A stretch of 60,646 nucleotides of DNA from Burkholderiales bacterium (GTDB lineage: Bacteria > Pseudomonadota > Gammaproteobacteria > Burkholderiales > Burkholderiaceae_D): the NCBI GenBank assembly GCA_947451925.1, contig CANGAW010000012.1, positions 1-60,646 of the forward strand, written 5' to 3'. A model generated the notes under the pieces. That model was not told the DNA's origin. It saw only the letters and a list, made by a program, of their open reading frames with translations, and did not search any database. The translations under genes and the position numbers were made by a program. This document shows positions 8,955 to 18,510 of the stretch, in pieces (position 1 is the stretch's first letter; every line of letters starts with the position of its first letter).

Positions 8955-10280
8955 ATGACTGCCAGACTGCCCAAGCCCGGAGAGCTTGATCCTATCGAGA
9001 CAGCCAGTCGCGATGAAATTTCTGCGCTGCAGTTAAGCCGCCTGCAATGGTCGCTCAAGCACGCCTATGACAATGTGCCGCACCACAAAAAAGCCTTCGA
9101 TGAAAAAGGCGTTCATCCAGACGACCTGAAGAGTTTGTCGGATTTGGCCAGGTTTCCCTTCATGACCAAAACAGCGCTGCGGGAACAGTATCCGTTTGGC
9201 CTGTTTGCCGTGCCGCGCGACAAAGTGCTGCGACTGCATGCTTCTTCGGGCACGACTGGCAAATCGATTGTGGTCGGCTATACCGCAGGTGATTTGGACA
9301 ACTGGGCCAATCTGATGGCGCGCTCCATTCGCGCCGCAGGCGGACGTGCCGGCGACATGCTGCATAACGCCTATGGCTATGGCATGTTTACCGGCGGTCT
9401 GGGTGCGCATGCCGGTGCTGAACGATTGGGTTGCACCGTGGTGCCGATGTCGGGCGGGCAGACTGAAAAGCAAGTGCAGCAGATACTGGATTTCAGACCC
9501 GAGATCATCATGGTCACGCCTTCCTACTCGCTGGTGATTGCCGAAGAGTTTGAACGTCTGGGTGTGGCGCCGGAAGATATCTCATTAAAGATTGGCATCT
9601 TTGGCGCAGAACCCTGGGGGCAGGGCATGCGTCTGGAAATTGAACGCAAGCTGGGCATTGATGCAATTGATATTTATGGCCTGACCGAAGTCATGGGTCC
9701 TGGCGTGGCCTCTGAATGTATCGAGACCAAGGATGGACCGGTAATTTGGGAAGATCATTTTTATCCCGAGATTATTGACCCTGAAACCGGCGCTGTACTG
9801 CCCGATGGCGAAGAGGGCGAATTAGTCTTTACATCGCTCTGCAAAGAAGCTTTCCCGGTGATTCGTTACCGTACCCGCGACCTGACACGTTTGCTGCCAC
9901 CGACGGCGCGCTCCTTCCGGCGCATGAGCAAAATTACCGGCCGCTCGGATGACATGCTGATCGTGCGCGGCGTGAATGTGTTTCCTTCGCAGATTGAAGA
10001 GCAAATCCTGCGTGACCGCCGGCTCACCGGTAACTACCAAATTTATTTAAGCCGTGACGGCCATCTGGACAACGTCACATTGCGTTGCGAATTGCAGCGT
10101 GCATTGTCGGGCAAATTATCAAACGCCGAAGTGCAGGCGATTGCGAATGAACTGCAGCATCACATTAAAACCATTATCGGGATTTCTACTCAGGTTCAGG
10201 TGTTGGCTTTTAAAGCGATTCCGCGATCGGTTACAGGCAAGGCGCGTCGGGTGTTGGATGAACGTCCGAAGCAAAGCTAA
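8955..10280 (+). CDS. paaK: PaaK, phenylacetate-CoA ligase
   Basis: 441 residues. This AMP-forming ligase activates phenylacetate to phenylacetyl-CoA, the entry step and the source of the PaaX inducer. The ATP-binding motif SSGTTGKSIVVGYT lies near residue 98, DIYGLTEVMGPGVASEC is the central adenylation motif, and GRSDDMLIVRGVNVFPSQIE is the hinge. ATG 8955 follows AAGGAG by six bases. Downstream a short inverted-repeat element separates it from paaA. Confidence 0.95.
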   Translation: MTARLPKPGELDPIETASRDEISALQLSRLQWSLKHAYDNVPHHKKAFDEKGVHPDDLKSLSDLARFPFMTKTALREQYPFGLFAVPRDKVLRLHASSGTTGKSIVVGYTAGDLDNWANLMARSIRAAGGRAGDMLHNAYGYGMFTGGLGAHAGAERLGCTVVPMSGGQTEKQVQQILDFRPEIIMVTPSYSLVIAEEFERLGVAPEDISLKIGIFGAEPWGQGMRLEIERKLGIDAIDIYGLTEVMGPGVASECIETKDGPVIWEDHFYPEIIDPETGAVLPDGEEGELVFTSLCKEAFPVIRYRTRDLTRLLPPTARSFRRMSKITGRSDDMLIVRGVNVFPSQIEEQILRDRRLTGNYQIYLSRDGHLDNVTLRCELQRALSGKLSNAEVQAIANELQHHIKTIIGISTQVQVLAFKAIPRSVTGKARRVLDERPKQS

Positions 10281-10315
10281 AACGATGCCCTTAAGGCGGC
10301 TTTCTGTTTGCAATG

Positions 10316-10369
10316 AAAGACACGGGGTCCCGATTTTCATCGGGACGACGTTAGAGATCCAGCGTCTTT
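10316..10369. mobile_element. Terminal-inverted-repeat element, copy 2 (54 bp, minimal)
   Basis: The left end AAAGACACGGGGTCCC leads into CGATTTTCAT, and the right end GATCCAGCGTCTTT (10356-10369) is the exact reverse complement of the left end of the copy at 60377. The interior is almost absent. It fills the gap between paaK and the paaA ribosome-binding site, so its hairpin would be transcribed in the paaA leader. Confidence 0.7.
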
Positions 10370-10391
10370 ACTTATAAGGAGATTACTCAGC

Positions 10392-11405
10392 ATGTACACA
10401 CAATCTTTCAATGTTCAGGACGGCCAAGCAGCAGCCCCAGCGCCGGCCGTGGCGCTGGCTGAAAACGCCGCAGCGCAGGCAAAGTTCGACGCCAAGATCA
10501 ATGCGGACGATAAGATCGAACCGCAGGACTGGATGCCTGACAATTATCGTAAAACGCTGGTGCGGCAAATTAGCCAGCATGCGCACAGCGAAATCGTTGG
10601 CATGCTCCCCGAAGGGAACTGGATCAGCCGTGCGCCGAGCTTGAAGCGCAAGGCCATTCTGATTGCCAAAGTGCAGGACGAAGGCGGCCATGGTTTGTAT
10701 CTTTACAGCGCTGCCGAAACGCTGGGCACCAGCCGCGATCAGATGTTGGAAGGTCTGCATAGCGGCCGCGCCAAATACAGCTCCATCTTTAATTACCCGA
10801 CACTGACCTGGGCTGACGTTGGCGTGATCGGCTGGCTGGTTGATGGCGCGGCCATCATGAACCAGATTCCCCTGTGCCGTTGTTCCTACGGCCCGTATGC
10901 CCGCGCGATGATTCGCGTTTGCAAGGAAGAGTCGTTTCATCAGCGACAGGGCTATGAAGCCTTGCTGGTGATGATGCAAGGCACGGCCGCACAAAAAGCT
11001 ATGGTGCAGGACGCGGTGAACCGCTGGTGGTGGAAATGTCTGGCCATGTTTGGTCCGCCGGATTCGGACAGCCCAAACAGCGACCAGGCTATGCGCTGGG
11101 GCATCAAGCGCATCTCCAACGATGATCTGCGGCAGAAATTTGTCGACGCTACCGTGCCGCAGGCGAAGGTGCTGGGCATCAGTTTGCCGGACCCGGATTT
11201 GAAATGGAACGAGCAGCGTCAGCATTATGATTTCGGCGCCATCGACTGGGATGAATTCTGGGCCACCGTCAATGGCAATGGTCCCTGCAACAAAGAACGT
11301 CTGGCCACGCGTGTCAAGGCCCACAACGATGGTCAGTGGGTGCGTGAGGCCGCACTGGCTTATGCCAGCAAACATCGCGCAGTCGCGCACAAGGAGGCAG
11401 CATGA
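10392..11405 (+). CDS. paaA: PaaA, catalytic subunit of phenylacetyl-CoA 1,2-epoxidase
   Basis: 337 residues. The ferritin-like di-iron ligands are visible as [25 protein letters not shown] and [16 protein letters not shown]. The enzyme adds one oxygen atom across the ring of phenylacetyl-CoA. AAGGAG precedes the ATG. The first residues, up to about 35, are a variable Ala/Pro-rich extension. The stop overlaps the paaB start by four bases. Confidence 0.96.
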   Translation: MYTQSFNVQDGQAAAPAPAVALAENAAAQAKFDAKINADDKIEPQDWMPDNYRKTLVRQISQHAHSEIVGMLPEGNWISRAPSLKRKAILIAKVQDEGGHGLYLYSAAETLGTSRDQMLEGLHSGRAKYSSIFNYPTLTWADVGVIGWLVDGAAIMNQIPLCRCSYGPYARAMIRVCKEESFHQRQGYEALLVMMQGTAAQKAMVQDAVNRWWWKCLAMFGPPDSDSPNSDQAMRWGIKRISNDDLRQKFVDATVPQAKVLGISLPDPDLKWNEQRQHYDFGAIDWDEFWATVNGNGPCNKERLATRVKAHNDGQWVREAALAYASKHRAVAHKEAA

Positions 11406-11698
11406 CGACACCGGCATTGAAGGAATGGCCGCTGTGGGAAGTTTTCATTCGCAGCAAGCAAGGACTCGAGCACAAGCACTGCGGCAGTCTGCATGCGTCT
11501 GATGCGCAGCATGCGTTGCAACTGGCGCGTGATGTCTATACCCGCCGGCAGGAAGGCGTGAGCATCTGGGTACTGCCTTCGGCCAGCATTACGGCCAGCG
11601 CACCGGAAGACAAGGACGCGTTTTTTGAGCCGGCGGCCGACAAGATTTATCGCCACCCGACCTTCTATGAAATTCCTGACGCAGTGGGGCATATGTAA
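11402..11698 (+). CDS. paaB: PaaB, structural subunit of phenylacetyl-CoA epoxidase
   Basis: 98 residues with the PaaB pattern [20 protein letters not shown] followed by [20 protein letters not shown]. It has no cofactor and helps assemble the PaaABCE complex. It overlaps paaA by four bases and paaC by one (TAATG), so these subunits are translationally coupled. Confidence 0.95.
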   Translation: MTTPALKEWPLWEVFIRSKQGLEHKHCGSLHASDAQHALQLARDVYTRRQEGVSIWVLPSASITASAPEDKDAFFEPAADKIYRHPTFYEIPDAVGHM

Positions 11699-12483
11699 TG
11701 GCTGTCAATACCGACTATCTGCTGCATCTGGCTGATAACGCGCTGATCCTTGGTCAGCGCAATGCCGAGTGGTGTGGACATGCGCCGATTCTGGAAGAAG
11801 ATCTGGCGATCTCCAATATCAGCCTTGATCTGATCGGTCAGGCGCGCATGCTGTATCAGCATGTGGCAGTGCTGCGCAAAGACGGCCGCAGTTCCGAAGA
11901 TTTGCTGGCTTACTTTCGCGATGTGCCCGACTTTCGCAATTACACCCTGCTTGAACTGCCGCACAGCACCGCCTTGGCGCCAACGGCCAGTGGCGAGCGC
12001 GATTATGCCGTGACGGTGGCCCGCAATTATCTCTACAGCGCCTTGATGGTACTGGTCTGGGAGACGCTGCAAAACTGCAAGGACGCGCAGCTGGCCGCGA
12101 TTGCCGCCAAGTCCCTGAAAGAGGCGCACTACCACTTGCGCTACTCGCGTGACTGGGTGGTGCGCTTTGGTGACGGCACCGAAGAATCCCATCAGCGCAT
12201 TGCCGCTGCGATGGCCTTCCTGATGCCCTACACGCAAGAATTCTGGGACCACAGCAGTATGGAAAAAAACGCGGCCGCAGAAGGCGTGGGCGTCGAGCCT
12301 GCCTCGCTGCGCGCCAATTGGGAAGCGGAAGTCGCCGCTACGTTAATGCTGGCGACTTTGCCGGCTGTTTCGTCGCAAGGTTTTGTTTCGCAAGGCAAGC
12401 ACGGCGTGCATTCCGAACATCTGGGTTATGTATTGGCCGAGATGCAGAGTCTGGCCCGCGCCCACCCGGAAGCGGTCTGGTAA
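11698..12483 (+). CDS. paaC: PaaC, structural subunit of phenylacetyl-CoA epoxidase
   Basis: 261 residues, a ferritin-like helical protein paired with PaaA. Seen blocks are YLLHLADNALILGQRNAEWC, RDYAVTVARNYLYSALMVL and KEAHYHLRYSRDWVVRFGDG. It keeps the fold but lacks a full di-iron site and forms the heterodimer with the catalytic subunit. It starts in the paaB stop codon and ends four bases before paaD. Confidence 0.95.
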   Translation: MAVNTDYLLHLADNALILGQRNAEWCGHAPILEEDLAISNISLDLIGQARMLYQHVAVLRKDGRSSEDLLAYFRDVPDFRNYTLLELPHSTALAPTASGERDYAVTVARNYLYSALMVLVWETLQNCKDAQLAAIAAKSLKEAHYHLRYSRDWVVRFGDGTEESHQRIAAAMAFLMPYTQEFWDHSSMEKNAAAEGVGVEPASLRANWEAEVAATLMLATLPAVSSQGFVSQGKHGVHSEHLGYVLAEMQSLARAHPEAVW

Positions 12484-12487
12484 AGCG

Positions 12488-13057
12488 ATGACAGCAGATA
12501 CGGCTTTGTCCTTACCGGTCGGCCCGATTGAAGCGCTGCCATCAACCGATCCGCAGTATGCGGTGTGGGCACTGCTTGAATCTGTGACGGATCCGGAAAT
12601 TCCGGTGGTGTCCTTGCGCGAAATGGGGATTTTGCGCGCCGTGCGCGAGGGTGCCCATGGTCTGGAAGTGGTGATTACTCCCACCTACAGCGGCTGCCCG
12701 GCGATGGGGCAGATGGAAGACGATGTCGTCAATGCACTGGCTGGCGCCGGCATTGCCGCCCGTGTTATCACGCAACTGGCACCGGCCTGGTCTAGCGACT
12801 GGATCAGCCCCGAGGCGCGCAACAAGCTGCGCGCTTATGGCATTGCGCCACCACAGTCCACTGCCTGTGCGCATGCGTCGGCCAGCGTGGTGCAGTTCGC
12901 TGCACGACGTCCTTCGGACGCCGCAGTGATCGTGCCTTGTCCGCAATGCGCGTCGGGTAACACCACCGAAATTTCGCACTTTGGTTCGACTGCCTGCAAG
13001 GCACTGTATCGCTGTCTGGATTGCCGCGAGCCTTTTGATTATTTCAAACCTTACTGA
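12488..13057 (+). CDS. paaD: PaaD, iron-sulfur assembly factor for the epoxidase
   Basis: 189 residues. An N-terminal MIP18/DUF59 domain (VTDPEIPVVSLREMGILR, then TPTYSGCPAMGQMEDDV) is followed by a C-terminal zinc-ribbon-like motif, CPQCASGNTTEISHFGSTAC with CLDC. PaaD is needed to mature the epoxidase system, probably the iron-sulfur cluster of PaaE. ATG 12488 is chosen because it lies four bases after the paaC stop; a frame starting at 12383 inside paaC is rejected. Confidence 0.94.
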   Translation: MTADTALSLPVGPIEALPSTDPQYAVWALLESVTDPEIPVVSLREMGILRAVREGAHGLEVVITPTYSGCPAMGQMEDDVVNALAGAGIAARVITQLAPAWSSDWISPEARNKLRAYGIAPPQSTACAHASASVVQFAARRPSDAAVIVPCPQCASGNTTEISHFGSTACKALYRCLDCREPFDYFKPY

Positions 13058-13079
13058 GCGCACCTGACGCTTTCAAACC

Positions 13080-14189
13080 ATGTCGACTTCACAGCGCTTT
13101 CATTCCCTTCGCGTTGCCCGCGTCAGCCTTGACGCAGCGGGTTCTGTGGTCATCAGTGTGCATATTCCTGCCGAGCTGCGCGACGCCTTTGCTTTTACGC
13201 CGGGCCAGTTTTTGACCCTGCGCGCCACCATTGAAGGCGCGGATGTGCGGCGCAGTTATTCGATTTGCAGTGCGCAGCGACTGTTGAAAGAGCAGCATGA
13301 AATTCAGATTGGCATTCGTCCGATTGAAGGCGGCGTATTTTCCAACTGGGCTGCCACGCATCTGAAAGCCGGACAGATGCTGTCAGTGATGCCGCCGGAT
13401 GGGCGCTTTGTATCGAAGCGGCCGCGCGCCTTGCACCGTGTCGGCTTTGCAGCAGGCTCGGGCATTACGCCGATTTTGTCTATCATGGCGACCACACTGG
13501 AAGAACAAGCCGAGTCCAAATTTACGCTGGTTTACGGTAACCGCAGCATGGCTAGCGCCATGTTTAACGAAGCCCTGCAAGACCTGAAGGACCGTTACAC
13601 CGACCGCCTGACCTTAATTTATGTACTTTCGCGTCAGGCGCAGGAAGCCGATCTGTTGCAAGGCCGCATTGATGGCCAGAAGGTCAAGGCATTGATTGAT
13701 AGCTTGCTGCCAGCAGCAAGCATGGATGAAGTATTTATCTGCGGCCCCGAAGCGATGATTGAAGCAACAGAGCAAGCGCTGGCAGAGGCTGGTGTACCGG
13801 TGCAAAACATCCATAGCGAGCGTTTCAGTTCACCGCTGACCGGGGGCCTACCACAGACTGAACGCCGGGCCCAGACAGAAAATGAAAACGAAATAAACAG
13901 TCATGCCGGCACGATTGCACTGACCATCGTATTGGATGGCAAACAGCATGCGCTGACTATGCGCGAAGACCAGCATGTGCTGGATGTGGCGCTGGCCAGT
14001 GGTCTGGATCTGCCGTATTCCTGCAAGGGCGGAGTCTGCTGCACCTGCCGCGCCAAAGTGATGGCAGGCAGCGTACAGATGGATAAAAACTACACCCTTG
14101 AGCCCTGGGAAACGGAACAAGGTTTCGTGCTCTCTTGTCAGGCAAGGCCGACTTCTGCTGCGCTGACGCTGAGTTATGACGAGCGTTAA
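13080..14189 (+). CDS. paaE: PaaE, reductase of phenylacetyl-CoA epoxidase
   Basis: 369 residues in three parts: an FAD-binding barrel ([10 protein letters not shown]), an NAD(P)-binding domain ([20 protein letters not shown]) and a C-terminal plant-type [2Fe-2S] ferredoxin ([17 protein letters not shown] with a later Cys in FVLSCQA). It passes electrons from NADPH to the di-iron site in PaaA. It is followed by a short tandem duplication and then paaZ. Confidence 0.95.
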   Translation: MSTSQRFHSLRVARVSLDAAGSVVISVHIPAELRDAFAFTPGQFLTLRATIEGADVRRSYSICSAQRLLKEQHEIQIGIRPIEGGVFSNWAATHLKAGQMLSVMPPDGRFVSKRPRALHRVGFAAGSGITPILSIMATTLEEQAESKFTLVYGNRSMASAMFNEALQDLKDRYTDRLTLIYVLSRQAQEADLLQGRIDGQKVKALIDSLLPAASMDEVFICGPEAMIEATEQALAEAGVPVQNIHSERFSSPLTGGLPQTERRAQTENENEINSHAGTIALTIVLDGKQHALTMREDQHVLDVALASGLDLPYSCKGGVCCTCRAKVMAGSVQMDKNYTLEPWETEQGFVLSCQARPTSAALTLSYDER

Positions 14190-14209
14190 TTCTTCGAGCG
14201 TTAATTCTT
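14174..14209 (+). repeat. Short tandem duplication at the paaE stop
   Basis: CGAGCGTTAATTCTT occurs twice in a row. The first copy contains the paaE stop codon and the second is an untranslated duplicate just after it. It looks like a slippage duplication, with no sign of a regulatory role. Confidence 0.6.
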
Positions 14210-14230
14210 TCGATTATTTTCATCACCACT

Positions 14231-16282
14231 ATGACCACACAACTTCAAAGCTTTATCGCCGGCCAATGGCTAGGCAAGCAGAGCGGACAAATTTTACGCA
14301 GCGCCATCAACGGCAAGCCGGTTGCACAGACGCACGCAGACGCGATTGATTTTGGCGAGGCGGTGCATTTCGCCCGCAGCGTCGGTTTGCCGGCCCTGAT
14401 GAAGCTGGACTTTCAGCAACGGGCCGAGCGCTTGAAGGCGCTGGCCAAATATCTGAACGAGCACAAAGAAGTGCTGTACGCGATCTCGGCGCACACGGGT
14501 GCGACGCGGGCAGATAGCTGGATTGATATCGAAGGCGGCGCCGGCACCTTGTTTGCCTATTTCGGCATTGGCAGTAATGAACTGCCATCCGGCAATCTGG
14601 TGCATGAAGGCCCGGCTTTTCCTTTAGGTAAAAAGGGCGGCTTTGCCGGCACCCACATTCTGGTGCCGCGCGGCGGCGTGGCGGTGCATATCAATGCGTT
14701 TAATTTTCCGGTCTGGGGTTTGCTGGAAAAATTTGCACCCAGTTTTTTGGCTGGCATGCCTTGCATTGCCAAGCCTGCGACCTCGACTTCGTATCTGACC
14801 GAAGCAGCGGTGCGCCTGATTCAACAATCCGGCATCCTGCCCGAAGGCAGCTTGCAACTGGTGGTGGGCAGCACCGGCGATTTGCTCGACCGGCTCAATG
14901 GTGCCGATGTCGTCACCTTCACCGGCTCGGCCGACACGGCGGCAAGCTTGCGCGTGCATCCGAATCTGGTGCGTCATTCGATTCCTTTCAACGCCGAAGC
15001 CGATTCCCTCAATTGCGCCATTCTCGGTGAAGACGTGACGCCGGACGATCAGGAGTTTGATCTGTTTGTGAAAGAAGTGGCGCGCGAGATGACGAGCAAG
15101 GCCGGACAGAAATGTACCGCCATCCGTCGCGCGATTGTGCCGCGCAAGCACATGGATGCCGTCGCTGAAAAACTGCGCGCCCGGCTGGCTGCAACCGTGG
15201 TCGGTGACCCATCGGTGGAAGGTGTACGCATGGGCGCACTGGCTTCGCAGGCACAGCAGCTTGATGTGGCGGAGCGGGTCAACATGTTGTTGCAGGCAGG
15301 TGCGGTGCAGTTGTTTGGCGCTGCGGATGGTTTTGCGCCCAAAGGCGAGGGTGTGGAGCAGGGTGCTTTTTTTGCGCCAACCTTGCTGGCCTGCGAACAG
15401 CCCTTTGCGATTGATGCGGTACATGACATTGAGGCCTTTGGCCCGGTCAGCACTTTGATGGCTTATGACGATAGGGAAGAAGCGATCGCGCTGGCACAAC
15501 GTGGCAAGGGCAGTCTGGTCGGCACACTGGTGACGCGAGATCCGCAACTGGCCGCTCGCATCATTACGGTTGCCGCTGCCACGCATGGTCGCTGGCATAT
15601 TCTGGAACGTGAAGCCGCTGTCGAATCTACCGGCCACGGCTCACCCTTGCCGGTGTTGAAGCATGGCGGTCCGGGTCGTGCCGGTGGTGGCGAAGAACTC
15701 GGTGGTCTGCGCGCAGTGAAGCATTATTTGCAGCGCGCCGCCTTGCAAGGCTCGCCCACCATGCTGGCAGCCGTCACCGGCGAGCATGTGCGGGGGGCAA
15801 AGGTCAATGAAACGGCGGTCCATCCTTTCCGCAGTTATTTTGAAGACTTGAAAATCGGCGACTCTTTGCTCACGCACAGACGCACGGTGGGTGAAGCCGA
15901 CATCGTCGCCTTCGGCGGCATCTCCGGCGACTATTTTTACATGCACTTTGATGAAGTCGCAGCCAAGGAATCACCGTTTGGCAAACGCATTGCGCACGGC
16001 TATTTTGTCTTGTCGGCTGCTGCCGGTTTGTTTGTCAGCCCGGCGCCGGGACCGGTGCTGGCCAATTATGGCTTGGACACGCTACGCTTTATCAAGCCCG
16101 TCGGTATCGGTGACACGATACAGGCGCGACTGACCGCCAAGCGCAAGATTGACCGTAATAAAAAAGATGCCAATGGTCAGGGGCAGGGCGTGGTGGCCTG
16201 GGATGTGGAAATCACTAACCAGCTCGGTGAACTGGTTGCCAGTTACGACATTCTGACGCTGGTGGCGAAGCGGCCTGCATAA
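14231..16282 (+). CDS. paaZ: PaaZ, ring-opening hydrolase/aldehyde dehydrogenase fusion
   Basis: 683 residues, full length for the bifunctional enzyme. The N-terminal aldehyde dehydrogenase domain (about 1-520) has Glu256 in FNAEADSLN and Cys295 in [10 protein letters not shown], at the expected catalytic positions. The C-terminal MaoC-like hotdog domain (about 540-680) has [18 protein letters not shown] and GKRIAHGYF, with the Asp/His pair that hydrolyses oxepin-CoA. The dehydrogenase then oxidises the resulting aldehyde with NADP. Both active sites look intact. It is last in the paa operon and is followed by a strong hairpin. Confidence 0.95.
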   Translation: MTTQLQSFIAGQWLGKQSGQILRSAINGKPVAQTHADAIDFGEAVHFARSVGLPALMKLDFQQRAERLKALAKYLNEHKEVLYAISAHTGATRADSWIDIEGGAGTLFAYFGIGSNELPSGNLVHEGPAFPLGKKGGFAGTHILVPRGGVAVHINAFNFPVWGLLEKFAPSFLAGMPCIAKPATSTSYLTEAAVRLIQQSGILPEGSLQLVVGSTGDLLDRLNGADVVTFTGSADTAASLRVHPNLVRHSIPFNAEADSLNCAILGEDVTPDDQEFDLFVKEVAREMTSKAGQKCTAIRRAIVPRKHMDAVAEKLRARLAATVVGDPSVEGVRMGALASQAQQLDVAERVNMLLQAGAVQLFGAADGFAPKGEGVEQGAFFAPTLLACEQPFAIDAVHDIEAFGPVSTLMAYDDREEAIALAQRGKGSLVGTLVTRDPQLAARIITVAAATHGRWHILEREAAVESTGHGSPLPVLKHGGPGRAGGGEELGGLRAVKHYLQRAALQGSPTMLAAVTGEHVRGAKVNETAVHPFRSYFEDLKIGDSLLTHRRTVGEADIVAFGGISGDYFYMHFDEVAAKESPFGKRIAHGYFVLSAAAGLFVSPAPGPVLANYGLDTLRFIKPVGIGDTIQARLTAKRKIDRNKKDANGQGQGVVAWDVEITNQLGELVASYDILTLVAKRPA

Positions 16283-16307
16283 ACAACGCGAACTGGTCGA
16301 CTCGATG

Positions 16308-16355
16308 ACGCCGGGCTTTTTAGTCAGCATGCCAGCTGACTGAGGAGCCCGGCGT
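16308..16355. terminator. Nested hairpin after paaZ
   Basis: The outer arms ACGCCGGGCT (16308-16317) and AGCCCGGCGT (16346-16355) enclose a second hairpin, AGTCAGC/GCTGACT. Ts follow the first outer arm, but no long T-run follows the second. It could stop transcription of the paa operon or be a palindromic repeat unit. Confidence 0.5.
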
Positions 16356-16465
16356 TATGGCTTTCATGGCAGACATTTTTCTCTAAAACGCGGCGCAAAA
16401 ATGTAAGAAGCCAGCAGCAATAGTAAAAAATACGCAAAAAACGCAAGGCTAAAATGGAGGTTTTT

Positions 16466-16642
16466 GTGAGCAAGAAGTACAAGCACTGTGTTAGAACATC
16501 AGGCTTACATAACATTTCGCTGCGTAATATTTTCTCAGAGATGAAAAACCGAAAAACGGATAAAACAGAAACTGAAAATAGCGCTTCAATTATTGATGTT
16601 CAGGTCGATTCTGCCAGAGACGCAATTAGAATTATCAGATAG
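16466..16642 (+). CDS. Small basic/polar protein upstream of bactofilin, unknown
   Basis: 58 residues if it starts at GTG 16466, which has GGAGG five bases upstream; an ATG at 16454 overlaps that ribosome-binding site and is less likely. The protein is charged (ISLRNIFSEMKNRKTDKTE), with no signal peptide, membrane segment or family I recognise. It ends ten bases before the bactofilin start, so the two are probably co-transcribed. The small size keeps confidence moderate. Confidence 0.45.
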   Translation: MSKKYKHCVRTSGLHNISLRNIFSEMKNRKTDKTETENSASIIDVQVDSARDAIRIIR

Positions 16643-16652
16643 GAGATAAGTC

Positions 16653-17102
16653 ATGTTTATCAAAAAACTTAAGGCCGTGCCAGATTTGTCTCTTCTCGAC
16701 GATGCGCATCCATCACGCACGGTGCCGATTTCTGAATCGATGGAAGGGAATCGGGATGATGTGGCGCAAAGCGCGCATTTTTCTGGTGCTGCCTTGAAGC
16801 CATCCATTATCAGTGAAGGTTTCGAGTTTATTGGCGAGATCAAATCATCGGGTTATATCACTGTCGATGGCATTGTTCGCGGCGGTATTACTGGCGGCTC
16901 GGTAAGAATTGACAAAAATGGGTTCATCGACGCGGATGTAAAGTGCAGCGATATGAATATTCGCGGTCAATTTTCTGGCAAGCTGGACTGTAAAGATCTG
17001 ACTATCGTGGCTGGCGCCGTCGCTGACGGAGATATCAGTGTTCAGACCATCACCATTCAGCGTGGTGGCATCATCAAGGGCGAACTGAAGAAAAAAAGCT
17101 GA
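16653..17102 (+). CDS. Bactofilin (polymer-forming cytoskeletal protein)
   Basis: 149 residues. A disordered N-terminal tail of about 50 residues precedes a right-handed beta-helix core with the bactofilin repeats: GFEFIGEIKSSGYITVDGIV, GGSVRIDKNGFIDADVKC and GDISVQTITIQRGGIIKGEL. Bactofilins polymerise without nucleotide and act as scaffolds for cell shape, stalks or envelope machines. GGAGAT precedes the ATG. No M23 peptidase partner lies beside it, unlike many bactofilin loci. Confidence 0.9.
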   Translation: MFIKKLKAVPDLSLLDDAHPSRTVPISESMEGNRDDVAQSAHFSGAALKPSIISEGFEFIGEIKSSGYITVDGIVRGGITGGSVRIDKNGFIDADVKCSDMNIRGQFSGKLDCKDLTIVAGAVADGDISVQTITIQRGGIIKGELKKKS

Positions 17103-17111
17103 AGCTGTTGG

Positions 17112-17906
17112 CTAGACCTTCAATATTTTTTCATTGTCGAAGGTGAAAATTTGAGAAAATTCCATGCTGAATCTTCTTAAATAGCGCACCAGCAGGCGAA
17201 TCGGTATCCCGCCTGTAAAGGGCAAAAAGTGATGGTCGTAAAGATAGGGCCGGTTCGCTTTAAATTCGATTTTCGGTTTCAGAAAAATGATTTTTTCATT
17301 CACTTTTTTGTGAAAATCGAGCATCTCTGTATTTGTCGCATTGTCATTGAAAATGATTTTGCTTTTGATGATCAAGTTAATATTGTCATAGTCAATATCG
17401 ATCCAGACCGGATGCGGCAGGCCTTTTTCGGTTTTGATTTCTCGCGACGGCATCACTTCTGATCTGATCCGGTGTCTGGTCAATAGCTGGTTGATTTTAT
17501 CCGGACTGGCTTCCTTCAAATACAGCGTCGACAACTCGGTTTCATTGCACTGACTACGTGTTTCTTCGACGATTTCCAGAATCTCATGCTTGAGTTGCGG
17601 AATGTAATCCAGATTGATTTTTTTTGAAGTTAATATTTTCCCCAGAATCTGAACGACTTCTTTAAATTGTGTTGTAGGCAGTTGAATATCCCAATTTGAA
17701 GAAGGAACCGGTGTTTGCGAGTAGTCGTAGCCAGACTTTTCAGCTAAATAAAAATGATATTTTTTAAGATCCGTCAGGAGACTATATTTTTTTGTAGCTA
17801 AAAAATAATGTTTTACTAAATCATTTCTCCGAACCTGATCGTAAAAATCAGCAATAATTTCCTCGAGAATTTGATCCCTCAGGTAATTTTTTAATATGCT
17901 GGTCAT
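17112..17906 (-). CDS. Globin-like protein without the heme His, with C-terminal YbjN-like region
   Basis: 264 residues. The first ~100 follow the truncated-hemoglobin pattern: ILEEIIADFYDQVRRNDLVK matches helices A-B with the FY pair, then the E-F-G region PSSNWDIQLPTTQFKEVVQ. At the place of the proximal heme His, ten residues before the conserved Phe, there is Asn, so heme binding is unlikely. The C-terminal 90 residues (IKSKIIFNDNAT, then LPFTGGIPIRLLVRYLRRFS) resemble the YbjN/secretion-chaperone fold. Both assignments rest on pattern matching by eye. The gene is AT-rich, converges on the bactofilin gene and follows the H-NS-like gene. Confidence 0.45.
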   Translation of the reverse strand: MTSILKNYLRDQILEEIIADFYDQVRRNDLVKHYFLATKKYSLLTDLKKYHFYLAEKSGYDYSQTPVPSSNWDIQLPTTQFKEVVQILGKILTSKKINLDYIPQLKHEILEIVEETRSQCNETELSTLYLKEASPDKINQLLTRHRIRSEVMPSREIKTEKGLPHPVWIDIDYDNINLIIKSKIIFNDNATNTEMLDFHKKVNEKIIFLKPKIEFKANRPYLYDHHFLPFTGGIPIRLLVRYLRRFSMEFSQIFTFDNEKILKV

Positions 17907-17945
17907 TTTTTTCGGTGTGTGGCAATCAAAGTGATGACAAATTAA

Positions 17946-18254
17946 TCACCAGATTTCACTATATGAAGTCCGCATATCAGACAAGCTGGATTTTGCTGCA
18001 GCCTTGCTGTTAAATTTCATTATTGAAGGTTTGGAAACTGGTTCAGGTTTTAGGTCTTCAAAAATATCGAATTTCGATAACTGATATTGTCGGATTAATG
18101 TCTTGATCTCCAAAATAGCTTGAACAGATTCGACTTTTCTTTGCTCTTCCAGTTTAAGTTCCAGCGCTTTTTTCTGAATCGCAGCTTGTTTGACAGCTTG
18201 TGCAATTTGCAAATCTAACGCGGCTTTTTGTTCTTGCAGTTCTTTTAAGGTCAT
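17946..18254 (-). CDS. H-NS-like protein lacking the DNA-binding domain
   Basis: 102 residues. The N-terminal coiled-coil oligomerisation domain matches Burkholderiales H-NS proteins (TLKELQEQKAALDLQIAQAV, then IKTLIRQYQLSKFDIFEDL). The C-terminal DNA-binding motif of the family, with its Trp and Gly-Arg-Gly core, is absent; the protein ends SDMRTSYSEIW. Such stand-alone oligomerisation domains, like H-NST, can join H-NS complexes and loosen silencing. ATG 18254 has AAAGGA upstream. Whether it is a natural short form or a truncated gene is open. Confidence 0.7.
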   Translation of the reverse strand: MTLKELQEQKAALDLQIAQAVKQAAIQKKALELKLEEQRKVESVQAILEIKTLIRQYQLSKFDIFEDLKPEPVSKPSIMKFNSKAAAKSSLSDMRTSYSEIW

Positions 18255-18510
18255 TGCGATTTCCTTTGAAAGTAAATGTGTATGTCTCGCAAGAACAGCG
18301 CGCAACTATTTGGCATGTTTCGCAAGGTGAGCGAATATTGCACCAAGGGAACAGCGTATTTCCAATAATTTCCCATTAAAACGCAGGATAACGCACAGTA
18401 AATTTAGTGCGGTGCTGATTGATGTTCTTGGCTAATGCGCTGATAATCAGGGCCATATTTTCCATGGTTTTAAATGTTTGTGAAGCCGATAAAATGATGC
18501 ATCTGATGGT

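Noticed and set aside
10383..11417. A 344-codon open frame on the minus strand
   Set aside because: It lies entirely opposite paaA, whose family motifs and operon context are clear; the antisense frame has no family pattern.
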